Shown: positions 24,225 through 33,117 of the stretch, in pieces
Numbering within the stretch: position 1 is the stretch's first letter
Layout of the letters: every line of letters begins with the position of its first letter
NCBI GenBank assembly: GCA_963716445.1
Contig: OY970313.1
Coordinates: 1,550,001-1,614,000, forward strand
Reading direction: 5' to 3'
Length of the DNA: 64,000 nt
Source: JAAYBF01 sp963716445
GTDB lineage: Bacteria; Actinomycetota; Thermoleophilia; Solirubrobacterales; Thermoleophilaceae
Made by a program: the position numbers and the translations under genes
Notes under the pieces: model-generated
The model's database searches: none
The model's input: the letters and a program-made list of their open reading frames with translations, nothing else
Told to the model about the DNA's origin: nothing

Positions 24225-25880
24225 ATGGAAGACCGCGCCGAGATCGCCCGAGGCCGCTCGCCCGCCCCCTGGCCGAGCGACCGGCCGCTGCGTGCCTGGC
24301 AGGAGTCGGCCCTGGAGCGGGTGCTGGCGACGCCCGGCGGCGACTTCCTCGCCTCGGCGACCCCGGCGGCGGGCAAGACGACGTTCGGTCTCCGCGTCGC
24401 CTACGAGCTGCTGCGCCGCGGCCTGGCCAGCCGCGTCTGCGTGGTCGCCCCGACGACCCACATCTGCCGCCAGTGGGCCGCCGACGCGGCGCGCTACGGC
24501 ATCGACCTCGAGCCCAACCGCCCGAACGCCGCCGGCGCCGAGCCGCGCGACCGCCACGGCGTGGCCGTCACCTACCAGACCGTCGCCGCCGGCCCGGCCG
24601 TCCACCGCTCCGCCTGCTCGGCGCGGCGCACCGTGCTGATCGCCGACGAGCCCCACCACATGGGCGAGCTCGCCGCCTGGGGGCAGAGCGCCGAGGTCGC
24701 GTTCGCGAGCGCGGGCCTCCGCCTGCTGCTGTCCGGCACGCCGTTTCGCTCGGACAACACCGCGATCCCGTGGGTCCGCTACGGCGAGGACTCGATCAGC
24801 AAGGCCGACTACTCGTACTCGTACACCGACGCGCTCGTCGACGGCGTCTGCCGCCCGATCACGTTCATGACCTACGGCGGAGAGATGGAGTGGACCTCCG
24901 ACGGGCGCAACCGCCGCTTCGACTTCGACGTCGCGCTGCCGCGCCAGGAGGCCGCCCGCCGGCTGCGGACGGCGCTCGATCCGAACGGCGACTGGATCGG
25001 CGAGGTGCTGCGCGACGCCGACGCGCGTCTGTCCGACTGCCGCGCGGGCGGTCACCGCGACGCCGGCGGCCTCGTCGTCGCCGCCGACAAGCGGCACGCG
25101 CGCGAGATCGCCCGGCGGCTCGGCACGATCGCCCGCGAGCAGCCGGCGGTCGTCACGTCCGACGACCCCGGCGCCTCCGCGGCGATCGAGCGCTTCGCCA
25201 CCGGCAGCGACCGCTGGCTGGTCTCCGTCCTGATGGTCAGCGAGGGCGTCGACATCCCGCGCCTGCGCGTCGGCGTCTACGCGACCGCGGCGCGCACCGA
25301 GCTCTTCTTCCGCCAGGTCGTCGGCCGCTTCGTGCGCCGCACGCCGGCGCCGAGCCGGCAGATGAGCTTCCTGCTGCTGCCCGCCGACCCCGATCTCAAG
25401 CGGCTCGCCGCCGCGATCGAGGAGGAGCGCCGGCACGCGCTGGCGCTACGGCCCGACCTCGAGGACCGCGACGCCCCGGTCGAGCGCTCGCCCGCCAGCG
25501 ACGGCTTCGTCGCCCTCTCCTCGAGCGCCCGGCTCGACGACGTCATCTCCTCCACGACCCGTCCAGGCGACGCCCTGCACCTGTTCGCCGACGAGACCAG
25601 CCCCGAGTTCGCCACGACCACCGTGGCGACCGCCGAGGCCGACGACGTCGACCCGGTCCCCGAGGAGACCCCCGAGCCCGCCTACCGCCGCCGCGAGCGC
25701 CTGCGCGACCGTCGCGCCACCCTCGTCGCCGAGGTCGCCCGCTCCAACCGCGAGCAGCACCGCACCGTCAACGCCCGCATCAACCGCGCCGTCGGCCTCC
25801 TATCCGTCCGCGACGCCACCGACGCCCAACTCGAACGCTCGATATCGATCCTCGAGCTCGAGCTCGGTCTCCGCTCCTGA
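24225..25880 (+). CDS. Superfamily 2 DEAD/DEAH-type helicase, orphan
   Basis: 551-residue SF2 translocase of the DExH (restriction-helicase/UvrB-like) kind. PLRAWQESALERVL is a Q-motif-like entry. Walker A ATPAAGKTT (45-53), motif Ia VVAPTTHICRQWAADAARYG, DEPHH box (141-145) and LLSGTPFRSD (motif III). The second RecA domain has VLMVSEGVDIPRLRVGVYATAARTELFFRQVVGRFVRR (motifs V-VI). The C-terminal 150 residues are acidic, then a helical Arg-rich stretch. No nuclease or methylase domain is visible. Similar helicases occur on mobile elements and as chromosomal orphans. Substrate and role unknown. Single-gene unit opposite to its neighbours. Confidence 0.85.
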   Translation: MEDRAEIARGRSPAPWPSDRPLRAWQESALERVLATPGGDFLASATPAAGKTTFGLRVAYELLRRGLASRVCVVAPTTHICRQWAADAARYGIDLEPNRPNAAGAEPRDRHGVAVTYQTVAAGPAVHRSACSARRTVLIADEPHHMGELAAWGQSAEVAFASAGLRLLLSGTPFRSDNTAIPWVRYGEDSISKADYSYSYTDALVDGVCRPITFMTYGGEMEWTSDGRNRRFDFDVALPRQEAARRLRTALDPNGDWIGEVLRDADARLSDCRAGGHRDAGGLVVAADKRHAREIARRLGTIAREQPAVVTSDDPGASAAIERFATGSDRWLVSVLMVSEGVDIPRLRVGVYATAARTELFFRQVVGRFVRRTPAPSRQMSFLLLPADPDLKRLAAAIEEERRHALALRPDLEDRDAPVERSPASDGFVALSSSARLDDVISSTTRPGDALHLFADETSPEFATTTVATAEADDVDPVPEETPEPAYRRRERLRDRRATLVAEVARSNREQHRTVNARINRAVGLLSVRDATDAQLERSISILELELGLRS

Positions 25881-25895
25881 CGAGACTCGGAGGGT

Positions 25896-25960
25896 CGTGG
25901 GCGAGGACACAGGGCACGACGTGTGCGCCAGCACACGAGTGCCCGAGGACGTCGCCCACG
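25896..25960. terminator. Nested hairpin between convergent genes
   Basis: Three nested stems: CGTGGGCGA (25896-25904) with TCGCCCACG (25952-25960), GGGCA with TGCCC (25912-25916/25940-25944), and CGTGTGC-GCCA-GCACACG (25920-25937). It fills the 99-nt gap between the convergent helicase and GH6 genes, so a bidirectional terminator is the likely job. Confidence 0.7.
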
Positions 25961-25979
25961 GCGCTCAGAGACCGTCAGG

Positions 25980-27137
25980 TCAGGGGATGAATTGGTCGCC
26001 GGCGAGCTGTCGGCTGGTGAACTTGCCGCGCGGCCAGCCGTTGACGTGGCCGGCAGGCGGGCGGACCCACTCGGTGGCGTTGCGGGCCAGCTCGAGCGCT
26101 CGGTCCTCGAACCAGGAGCCGATCGGCAGCGGACCGCCGTTGCAGGACCCGCCGGAGTAGCCCGGACGGCCGATGAAGAAGTAGCCGTCCACGAGGTCGG
26201 GCCACTGCGTCTGTGTCGTCGGAGCCGGGCCGAGGCCGCGCTTGAGCGGATGGCACCAGACGGTGACGCGGCGCCAGATCTTCGGGTCGCGGCTGATCCA
26301 GCGGCGGTAGTGGACCGGTCCGCGGCCGTTGTCGGACGTGTTGACGATGAAGTGCTTGCCACCCGTCAGGCGCGAGATCTCGCGGCCGTGCCGGACGTTC
26401 GAGGCGGTCCAGTCCTCGTGCGTGACGTTGAGCATGAAGCCGCGCACCTTCGAGATCCCGACGTAGCGCAGCTGGGCGGCGGTGCGCGCCGCGGGCTCCC
26501 AGTCGGAGGCGCCGGCCTCGAGGTAGACGGTGGCGTTCGGGAGCTTGGAGAGGACGTCGACGCCGTAGCGCAGCATGTCGAGCCGCGCCTTGCGACGGCT
26601 CGGCGCCAGGCAGTCGATCGTGCCCAGCGAGTCGGGCTCGAAGCCGATCACGACCCGTGCGTCGCCGAGGCCGCGCGCGAACGCGTCGTACCAACGCATC
26701 GTGCGCTGGTCCTCGGCGACGCCGCCCGCCGTGTAGCGCTTGTGACACGCCTTGCCCTGGTGGCGGAAGACGACGATCTGCGGGACCGACCCGGGCTGCT
26801 CCTCCTGGACCCGCGCGACGTAGTTGCGCGCCGCCCCGCTGGTGCCGCCCTTGTCGTCCTGGTTCCAGCGGCCGAACCACTTGAACTGCGGTTGCAGCGC
26901 GATCTTCGCCATCAGCCCGGCGCTGCCGTGCTGGCCGCGGCGGACGTAGCGCTGATACTGGTCGTACTGCGGCGCCCAGGTCTTGTCGACGAACCAGCCG
27001 AGGCCGGCGAGCGGGTTCGGCGACGCCGGATCGAACCCGCGAGGATCGACGGCCTGCGCCCCCGCGTTCGAGGGAGCGAGGACGGCCACGACCGTGGCCG
27101 CCAGCAGAAAGCGAAGGGCTTTGGCTGGGATGGTCAT
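25980..27137 (-). CDS. Secreted glycoside hydrolase family 6 protein
   Basis: 385 residues from ATG 27137. An N-terminal signal peptide (TIPAKALRFLLAATVVAVLAPSNAGAQA) ends near residue 29. GH6 enzymes are inverting endoglucanases or cellobiohydrolases on beta-1,4-glucan. Family marks: WFVDKTWAPQYDQYQRY, YTAGGVAEDQRTMRWYDAFARGLGDARVVIGFEPDSLG with the catalytic-acid region EPDSL (167-171), YLEAGASDW and FMLNVTHEDWT. The last third has the WCHPLKRGLGPAP...GYFFIGRPGYSGGSCNG loop. No carbohydrate-binding module. Its position beside surface-polysaccharide genes suggests trimming of an own glucan as well as plant cellulose degradation. An 11-bp inverted repeat ends 2 nt from the start codon. Confidence 0.9.
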   Translation of the reverse strand: MTIPAKALRFLLAATVVAVLAPSNAGAQAVDPRGFDPASPNPLAGLGWFVDKTWAPQYDQYQRYVRRGQHGSAGLMAKIALQPQFKWFGRWNQDDKGGTSGAARNYVARVQEEQPGSVPQIVVFRHQGKACHKRYTAGGVAEDQRTMRWYDAFARGLGDARVVIGFEPDSLGTIDCLAPSRRKARLDMLRYGVDVLSKLPNATVYLEAGASDWEPAARTAAQLRYVGISKVRGFMLNVTHEDWTASNVRHGREISRLTGGKHFIVNTSDNGRGPVHYRRWISRDPKIWRRVTVWCHPLKRGLGPAPTTQTQWPDLVDGYFFIGRPGYSGGSCNGGPLPIGSWFEDRALELARNATEWVRPPAGHVNGWPRGKFTSRQLAGDQFIP

Positions 27138-27138
27138 T

Positions 27139-27180
27139 CGATACCGGAGCAGACGGACGCCTCCGCCCACTCCGGTATCG
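27139..27180. promoter_or_regulatory. 11-bp inverted repeat abutting the GH6 start codon
   Basis: CGATACCGGAG (27139-27149) and CTCCGGTATCG (27170-27180) are perfect inverted copies with a 20-nt spacer. They end one base before the ATG of the GH6 gene. It could be an operator or a 5'-UTR hairpin that hides the start. Confidence 0.6.
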
Positions 27181-27224
27181 GCAAGCCTCCGACGAGCCTG
27201 AAGCCAGAGCTCGCCGCGGCTCGG

Positions 27225-28757
27225 CTACTTGACGAGCGACTCCCTCTGGGCCTTGGTCTCGGGCGCCTCGATGTAGGGCTGCTGCTCGTCCTGAGCCTCG
27301 CCCTCCTCGTGGTACACCGACTCGGCGTTGACCGCCCAGATGTCGTAGTCGGTCCCCTTGACGAGGTTGTCGACCGCGCGCATCGCAGTGAGCATCGAGT
27401 GGTCCGAGTTGTTGTAGCGGTGCAGCCCGTTGCGGCCGACCTGCTGCATGTTCTCGATCCCGTCGAGGAAGCCGCGGATCGCGACGATGCGGTCCGAGTA
27501 GTCCATGTCGTACATCGGATACGCCTTGGGGACGCGGGTCGCGAAGCCGAACTCGAGCTTGTCCGGCGTGGCGAGGCCGAGCTGCTCGAGCTCCCTCATG
27601 CCGAGCTCGACGAGCTTCTCGTCGTCGGTCTCCCACAGCTCGTCGCCGGCGAAGCAGAAGTACTCCATGCCGATGCAGGCCTTGCTCGGGTCCGGCACCA
27701 TCCACGGGCTCCAGGAGCGGAAGTTCTGGATCCGGCCGACCTCGACGTCGGGCTCGTGGATGTAGATCCAGTTGTCGGGGAAGAGGTCCTCCCCGTCGAG
27801 CACCAGCGAGATCGTCAGGAAGTCGCGGTAGCGCAGCCCCTTGGCGGCGGCGACGACCTCCGGCTTCGGGTGCGGCTCGGCCATCCCGACGACGTTGCGC
27901 AGCGGCAGCGACGAGATGACGTAGTTGGCGTCGTACTCCTTGCCGCCGGCGACCACCTTGCGGACGCGGCCGTCCTCGACGACGAGCTTCTCGACCGAGG
28001 TGTTGAGCAGCACCTGACCGCCGAGCTTCTGGATGTCGTCGGTCATCGTCTCCCACATCTGGCCGGGGCCGTAGCGGGGGTAGTTGAACTCCGAGATCAG
28101 CGTCTTGATCTTGTCGCCCTTGTTGCCGAAGAAGGCCGACTTGGCCGCGCTGAAGAACGACAGGCCCTTGATCCTCTGGGCTGCCCACTCAGCCCGGATC
28201 TCCGAGGTCGGGACGCCCCAGACCTTCTCGGTGTAGGACTTGAAGAAGAGGTCGAACAGGCGCCTGCCGAAGCGGTTGGACACCCACTGCTCGAAGGTGT
28301 CCTCGCGCCCCTTCGGCTTGATCTGCGCCCAGAAGTAGGACAGCGTCGCGCGCGTCAGCTCGATCGGGCCGAGCTTCTTGAGCACGTCCGGGCCGCGCAG
28401 CGGGTAGTCGAGGAACTTCTTGTGCCAGTAGATCCGCGACATGCGCGGGCGCTTGAGGAACTCCTCGCGCATGATCTCGTGCCAGAGGTCGTCGACCTCC
28501 TTGACCTTCGTGAAGAAGCGGTGCCCGCCGAGGTCGAAGCGGTACTCGCCCCCCGGACCGTCGCGGACCTCCGTCTTGGCGATGCCGCCGACCTGGTCCT
28601 CGGCCTCGAACACGATCACCGGGAGGCCCTGCTTGGCGAGCAGGTAGCCCGCCGTCAGGCCGGCCGGACCGCCACCGAGGATCAGCGTCGGAGTCTCGCG
28701 CAGGCCCGGGGTGGCCGGCTCGGCGCTATGGCTGCTGTTGGAAGGGCTCTCGCTCAC
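27225..28757 (-). CDS. FAD-dependent oxidoreductase, UDP-galactopyranose mutase-like
   Basis: 510 residues from GTG 28757, overlapping the upstream gene by 32 nt. N-terminal FAD motif: PTLILGGGPAGLTAGYLLAKQGLPVIVFEAEDQVGGIAKT. A FDLGGHRFFTKVKEVDDLWHEI segment follows, characteristic of the UGM/amine-oxidase-like group in polysaccharide loci. The middle has EVWGVPTSEI-like sequence (KVWGVPTSEIRAEWAAQRI). C-terminal FAD-contact piece: VGRNGLHRYNNSDHSMLTAM. By family and by neighbours it may act on a nucleotide sugar or lipid-linked sugar; protoporphyrinogen-oxidase annotation would only reflect the fold. Confidence 0.82.
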   Translation of the reverse strand: MSESPSNSSHSAEPATPGLRETPTLILGGGPAGLTAGYLLAKQGLPVIVFEAEDQVGGIAKTEVRDGPGGEYRFDLGGHRFFTKVKEVDDLWHEIMREEFLKRPRMSRIYWHKKFLDYPLRGPDVLKKLGPIELTRATLSYFWAQIKPKGREDTFEQWVSNRFGRRLFDLFFKSYTEKVWGVPTSEIRAEWAAQRIKGLSFFSAAKSAFFGNKGDKIKTLISEFNYPRYGPGQMWETMTDDIQKLGGQVLLNTSVEKLVVEDGRVRKVVAGGKEYDANYVISSLPLRNVVGMAEPHPKPEVVAAAKGLRYRDFLTISLVLDGEDLFPDNWIYIHEPDVEVGRIQNFRSWSPWMVPDPSKACIGMEYFCFAGDELWETDDEKLVELGMRELEQLGLATPDKLEFGFATRVPKAYPMYDMDYSDRIVAIRGFLDGIENMQQVGRNGLHRYNNSDHSMLTAMRAVDNLVKGTDYDIWAVNAESVYHEEGEAQDEQQPYIEAPETKAQRESLVK

Positions 28758-30348
28758 TCGTCTCGCTCGCTTTGTCGGAGGTCTTGGTGTAGACGACGCC
28801 TCGCACGCCGATCCGCCCGGCACGCCGGTAGAAGGCCGGCACCGCGCCCTCGAGCTCGAAGCGGTCGTCCAGCTCGAGCGCCCGTCCCCACTGTGCCGCC
28901 CTGCGGCGGACCAGCTCGGTCCAGGGCGCATCCCAGTCGCTGATGTTCGTGGTTACCGGGTAGACGAGCAGCACGCGCTGCGAGCGCGGCAGCCTATCAA
29001 GCAGGGGCTTCAGGTTCGTCGCCGGAGTCGCCTGCTCGAGGCGCTCCTGGACGTCGCGCCAGTCCATCACGCCCTCCGTCTCGACCTCGCCGAGCTGGGT
29101 CGCCTCGACGAGGTCGCCCTGGAGCCCGCCGGGCAGGTGGTAGTGCATCAGCGGCGCCTGCTCGGGCTGGAGCGTGACGACGAGGTCCCCGGGCTGCAGC
29201 GTTCCCTGGACGGCGGCGGCGAGGTCGGCGGCGTTGGACTTGTTCTCGAGCGTGCTCGTCTTCGGGATCGCCCAGATCCCGAGGACGATCACGAGCGCGA
29301 CCAGCCCGAGCGTCCCGGCACGCGCCAGCCCGAGCGCCGACAGGATCAGCAGCGGTCCGAGGGCGACGCCGAGGTAGCGCGTCGTCCAGGCCGGCGAGAC
29401 CTGCGAGAACAGCCACGCGAACGCGAGCGTGAAGACGCACAGCGCGATCGCGGCGTAGGCGGCGCGGCGCTCGCGGTCGTCGGTCCTGCCGACGACGACC
29501 GCCGCCAGGCCGGAGCCGGCGGCGAGCACGAGCGCCACGGTGGCGGTGCCGCCGCCGAGCAGCGACTTCGACACCTGTATCGCGACGCCGAAGCGGGGCG
29601 AGTTGAGCCATGGCGCCCCGGTGTGCGCCGCCTGGTAGAGCAGCGTCGGCATCCACGGCAGGTAGAGCAGGAAGGCGAGGCTGAAGGCGATCGCCGCGTC
29701 CTTGAGCAACGGCCCGCGCTCGGGGCTCTGGACCCAGACGAGCGCGAAGGTGATCAGCGCCCCGGCGGTGACGAAGATGCCCCAGCTGTGCGTGTAGAGC
29801 ATCGCGGCGAGCAGAGCGGCGAAGAGCGGCAGGTAGCGACGGTCGCGGCGGACGAAGACGTGCAGGAAGGCGGCGGTCGCGAACAGGCTCAGCACGACCA
29901 TCAGCGAGTACATCCGCGTCTCCTGCGCGTACACCGTCAGGAACGGGTTGACGGCGGCGAGCGCCGCGCAGATCAGGCCGGTCCGACGGTCGAAGAGCGA
30001 CCAGCCGGCCCACAGCCCTCCCGGAACCGCGAGCAGCGAGATCGCGACCGACAGCCCCTGCGTGTCGCCGGGACCGTTGCCGACCAGCTCCACCCAGCCG
30101 TGCAGCAGCATGTAGTAGAGCGGTGGCGAGCCGTCCTGGCGCAGGACGCCCGGGATGTCGAGGAACGGCTGCCCGGCGATCCCGATCGAGAGACCCTCGT
30201 CCATCCACAGCGAGGCGCCGAGCGCGCGCGTGCGCAGGTAGAGCGAGAGGAGCGTCAGGCCACCGACGAGCAGGACGATCGCCCACGTGCCGGTGGGGAG
30301 CGAGCCGAGGCGCGGGAGGGCGCGTGCGCGAGCTGCGACCGTGGCCAT
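28726..30348 (-). CDS. GT-C-type membrane glycosyltransferase (ArnT/PMT-like)
   Basis: 540 residues, start ATG 30348. About 10-12 membrane helices. The first loop carries LGASLWMDEGLSIGIAGQP, the acidic WxDE motif where GT-C enzymes bind the polyprenyl-phosphate sugar and metal. DGSPPLYYMLLHGWVELVG follows, also family-typical. ERDRRYLPLFAALLAAMLYTHSWG and the C-terminal soluble piece (LQPGDLVVTLQPEQAPLMHYHLPGG ... LLVYPVTTNISDWDAPW) resemble dolichyl-phosphate-mannose-dependent transferases. It probably transfers a sugar from a lipid carrier outside the membrane. 14 nt after the second GT-like gene. Confidence 0.8.
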   Translation of the reverse strand: MATVAARARALPRLGSLPTGTWAIVLLVGGLTLLSLYLRTRALGASLWMDEGLSIGIAGQPFLDIPGVLRQDGSPPLYYMLLHGWVELVGNGPGDTQGLSVAISLLAVPGGLWAGWSLFDRRTGLICAALAAVNPFLTVYAQETRMYSLMVVLSLFATAAFLHVFVRRDRRYLPLFAALLAAMLYTHSWGIFVTAGALITFALVWVQSPERGPLLKDAAIAFSLAFLLYLPWMPTLLYQAAHTGAPWLNSPRFGVAIQVSKSLLGGGTATVALVLAAGSGLAAVVVGRTDDRERRAAYAAIALCVFTLAFAWLFSQVSPAWTTRYLGVALGPLLILSALGLARAGTLGLVALVIVLGIWAIPKTSTLENKSNAADLAAAVQGTLQPGDLVVTLQPEQAPLMHYHLPGGLQGDLVEATQLGEVETEGVMDWRDVQERLEQATPATNLKPLLDRLPRSQRVLLVYPVTTNISDWDAPWTELVRRRAAQWGRALELDDRFELEGAVPAFYRRAGRIGVRGVVYTKTSDKASETSEREPFQQQP

Positions 30349-30362
30349 CGCCGGAAGACTAG

Positions 30363-31976
30363 TCAGCGCGAAGACGCCAGCTCGGGGGTGTGCCGACCGG
30401 GAGCCACGCGCGGAGCGCCGGGACCGGCGGCGGGGCAGCCGCGGCCGGCCGCGTCGGCGCGCGGAGCGGTCCAGACGAGCCAGTCGCCGTCCGCGGCGAC
30501 CTGCCGGAAGCGATCGTCGGTGACCTTGATCACGAGCGGCCCGTCGGGGACGGTGTGCGTGCGCAAGGCGACGCCCGGCGCCGGGGTTCCCTCGAGCGCG
30601 CGAACGTCGCGGCCGTGGACGCCCAGCTCGTAGGCGACCATCTGCGTCTGGAACGGCCCGCTGTAGACCGCGCCGCAGGCGAGCAGCGCGTCGCTGCCGC
30701 CCGCCGCGGCGATCGCGTCGTCGAGCGTGTGCCAGAGACCGGCCTCGTAGCGCAGCTCGTCGAGCGTGGCGTCGATGTTGTCGGCCTTGTCGCGGACGAC
30801 CGGCCAGCCGGCGACGAGCCCGAGCGCAAAGACGGCGGCCGCGACGGCGAGGCCGGCGCGGGCGCTCCCCGTGACGCGCGCCCCGCCCGTCCACAGCGCT
30901 TGGAAGACCCGCCCGACGCCGATGCCGCCGAGCACGCAGAGGGCCGCCGTGGTCACGATCAGGTAGCGCTGGTTGCCGGCGTAGCCGGCCTCGGTCATCG
31001 CGCCAACGAGCACGATCCAAGCGAGGCCGAGCGCCGCGAGCGCGAGGACCGCGCCCTGCCGGCGGCGCCTCGCCCAGGCGGCCAGCGCGACCAGCACGCC
31101 GATCAGGCCGGCGGCCTCCAGCGCCCAGACGACGCGGTGGTGGAAGCGCTCGACCACCTCGAGGCCGGGATGCTCGGCGAACGCGGCGCTACCGGGGTTC
31201 GGATCGTTGGCGCGCGTCGACGCGCGCAGGGCGTCGCCCGAGCCCCACAGCTCCGGGCCGAGCCAGAGCAGCGGGATCAGCGCCGCGAGGATCGCCATCC
31301 GCAGCCGCAGCGCGGGGTCGCGGAACCAGAGCCAGATGCCGTAGATACCGAGGAACGGCCACACCTCGGGCCGCAACAGCGCCGCGGCGAAGCCGAGGTA
31401 GAGGGCGTGGTCGCGACGGCCGTCGAGGTGCCGCTCGACCGCCCACAGCACGACGCCGGCGAGCAGCGCCTCCGAGTTGCCGAGCGCGGCGTCGCGGACG
31501 AACTCGTAGGCGGTCGCCAGGAACGCCGCCGCGAAGACCCCCGCCACGATGCCGGCGATCCCGCGCCCGGTCAGCCGGCGGGCGAGCCTGAAGGCCATCG
31601 CCAGCGCGAGCAGCCCGCCCGCGCGCGCGATCCACAGCCACAGGTAGGGCGCCACGTCGGCGCCGAGCAGCGAGAAGGGCGTCGTGAAAAGGACCGGCAG
31701 CGGCTTCCAGGACGGCCCCCCGGTGGTGACGAGATCGAAGTCGGCGATCTCGCGCCCCCACATGATCCACGCCCAGGGGTCGTAGGTCGGCGTCGACGGG
31801 AAGAGCAGGCTCGCGGCGGACAGCGCCAGGCAGGCGATCAGGACGGGCAGGACCGGCGTCGAGCGCGTGGCCGCCGCGGCGCCGGCCGGCTCGGCCTGGC
31901 CGGCGCCGAAGCGCCCGCCGTCGTCGCGGTCTCCGCGCAGGGAGAGCACCGAGGGCTGTGCCGCTAGCCACCGCAT
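30363..31976 (-). CDS. Polytopic membrane protein, probable GT-C glycosyltransferase
   Basis: 537 residues with ~10 membrane helices. The first periplasmic loop has TPTYDPWAWIMWGREIADFDLVTTGGPSWKPLPVLFTTPFSLLG, an acidic/Trp-rich loop of the kind found in GT-C enzymes. The C-terminal part, after VVRDKADNIDATLDELRYEAG, is soluble with no recognised motif. Sequence start may be later than ATG 31976, since the first 35 residues are polar and unlike the rest. Start lies 10 nt after the YbhN-family gene, so these belong to one operon with the downstream GT and flavoprotein. Exact substrate unknown. Confidence 0.65.
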   Translation of the reverse strand: MRWLAAQPSVLSLRGDRDDGGRFGAGQAEPAGAAAATRSTPVLPVLIACLALSAASLLFPSTPTYDPWAWIMWGREIADFDLVTTGGPSWKPLPVLFTTPFSLLGADVAPYLWLWIARAGGLLALAMAFRLARRLTGRGIAGIVAGVFAAAFLATAYEFVRDAALGNSEALLAGVVLWAVERHLDGRRDHALYLGFAAALLRPEVWPFLGIYGIWLWFRDPALRLRMAILAALIPLLWLGPELWGSGDALRASTRANDPNPGSAAFAEHPGLEVVERFHHRVVWALEAAGLIGVLVALAAWARRRRQGAVLALAALGLAWIVLVGAMTEAGYAGNQRYLIVTTAALCVLGGIGVGRVFQALWTGGARVTGSARAGLAVAAAVFALGLVAGWPVVRDKADNIDATLDELRYEAGLWHTLDDAIAAAGGSDALLACGAVYSGPFQTQMVAYELGVHGRDVRALEGTPAPGVALRTHTVPDGPLVIKVTDDRFRQVAADGDWLVWTAPRADAAGRGCPAAGPGAPRVAPGRHTPELASSR

Positions 31977-31986
31977 CGAGCGACTC

Positions 31987-32946
31987 TCAGGCGCTGCTGG
32001 TTTCGAGATGGGTCGCCTCGCGCAGCCGCGCCCAGCCGCCGTAGCGCGTCACGAGCACGACGAGGCCGACGATCGTGATCGGCACGTAGAGGACGAAGCG
32101 CAGCAGCAGCAGGTAGGTCACCGCGACCGAGCCGGACGCCCCGAGCGCCTTCGCGCCGAACGCCACGGCGGCGTCGAAGGTGCCGATCGAGCCCGGCGCG
32201 GCCGGCAGGGCGGCGACGAAGTTGGTCAGGGCGACGAGGTAGAGCGCGCCCGACGTGCTGATGTGGAGGTCGATCGCGCGCGCGACGGCGAGGTAGACCG
32301 CCCCCTCGATCGCCCACAGCGCGAAGGTGACGACGAGCAGCGCGACGCCGCGGCGGTTGAGCAGCGCCCGAGGAGCGTCGGCGAGCGGCCGCACGACCTC
32401 GCGCACCCGCCGAAGCCCGCCGCGGCGGTGAACGGCCCACAGAACCGCGCCGGCCAGGGCGAGCGCCGCGACGCCGATGCAGGCGATCAGCAGCGGCTCG
32501 TCGGTCGGCACGACGTCGCCCTCGAGCACCAGGTAGACGGTTAGGACGAAGATCGCGACGAGCGCGATCACGTCGAGCAACCGCTCGGCGACGATCGTGC
32601 CGAGGATCTTCCGCTTGCCGGCGCCGGTGCGGCCGTCGAGCAGGACGACCCTCAGCGCCTCGCCGGCGCGCGCCGGCAGCACGTTGTTGCCCATGTATCC
32701 GACCGTCGAGAGGCCGTAGCAGTCGGAGCGCTTCGCGGCGACCCCAGTCATGCCGAGGATCGCGTGCCAGCGCTCGGCGCGGACGATCGTCGCCACCGCG
32801 TAGAGCAGGACCGCCGCGACCAGCCAGGCGATCGCGTCGGTGTCGGAGGGGATCTCCGGCGCGTCCTGGCGCGACGCCCACCAGACGACGGCCGCCAGCG
32901 CTATGACGGAGAAGACGACCTGAAATAGCGCGAAGCGTCTGTTCAT
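31987..32946 (-). CDS. YbhN/lysylphosphatidylglycerol synthase TM-region family protein
   Basis: 319 residues, about 8 membrane segments, start ATG 32946 (MNRRFALFQVVFSVIALAAVVWWASR). Family marks: YGLSTVGYMGNNVLPARAGEALRVVLL (the conserved N-x2-P-x-R-x-G-E loop), ERLLDVIALVAIF and FVAALPAAPGSIGTFDAAVAFGAKALG. This is the flippase-like half found alone in UPF0104/AglD-type proteins, seen in polysaccharide and lipid gene clusters. No lysyltransferase domain. First gene of the minus-strand glyco-operon (32946 to 25980 or 27225). A 171-nt divergent gap separates it from the next gene. Confidence 0.85.
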   Translation of the reverse strand: MNRRFALFQVVFSVIALAAVVWWASRQDAPEIPSDTDAIAWLVAAVLLYAVATIVRAERWHAILGMTGVAAKRSDCYGLSTVGYMGNNVLPARAGEALRVVLLDGRTGAGKRKILGTIVAERLLDVIALVAIFVLTVYLVLEGDVVPTDEPLLIACIGVAALALAGAVLWAVHRRGGLRRVREVVRPLADAPRALLNRRGVALLVVTFALWAIEGAVYLAVARAIDLHISTSGALYLVALTNFVAALPAAPGSIGTFDAAVAFGAKALGASGSVAVTYLLLLRFVLYVPITIVGLVVLVTRYGGWARLREATHLETSSA

Positions 32947-33117
32947 GATTCGAGCACGGTTCGCGACGCGCCGGCCGCACGCTTCGCGAGGAGGCCTTCG
33001 CGCAGCTGAACGGCACTGCACCGACGTCGCCGGAACCCGGAGCGGCCCCGTCGAGAGGCGTCAAGGTAGCAGGCGAACCTTCGGAATTCACGTCGCGTTC
33101 ACTACGCTGCGCCGTCG

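Noticed and set aside
27225..28757. Protoporphyrinogen oxidase (heme pathway)
   Set aside because: The fold is shared, but the GGHRFFTKV segment and glycan-gene neighbours fit a UGM-like enzyme; no heme genes are nearby.
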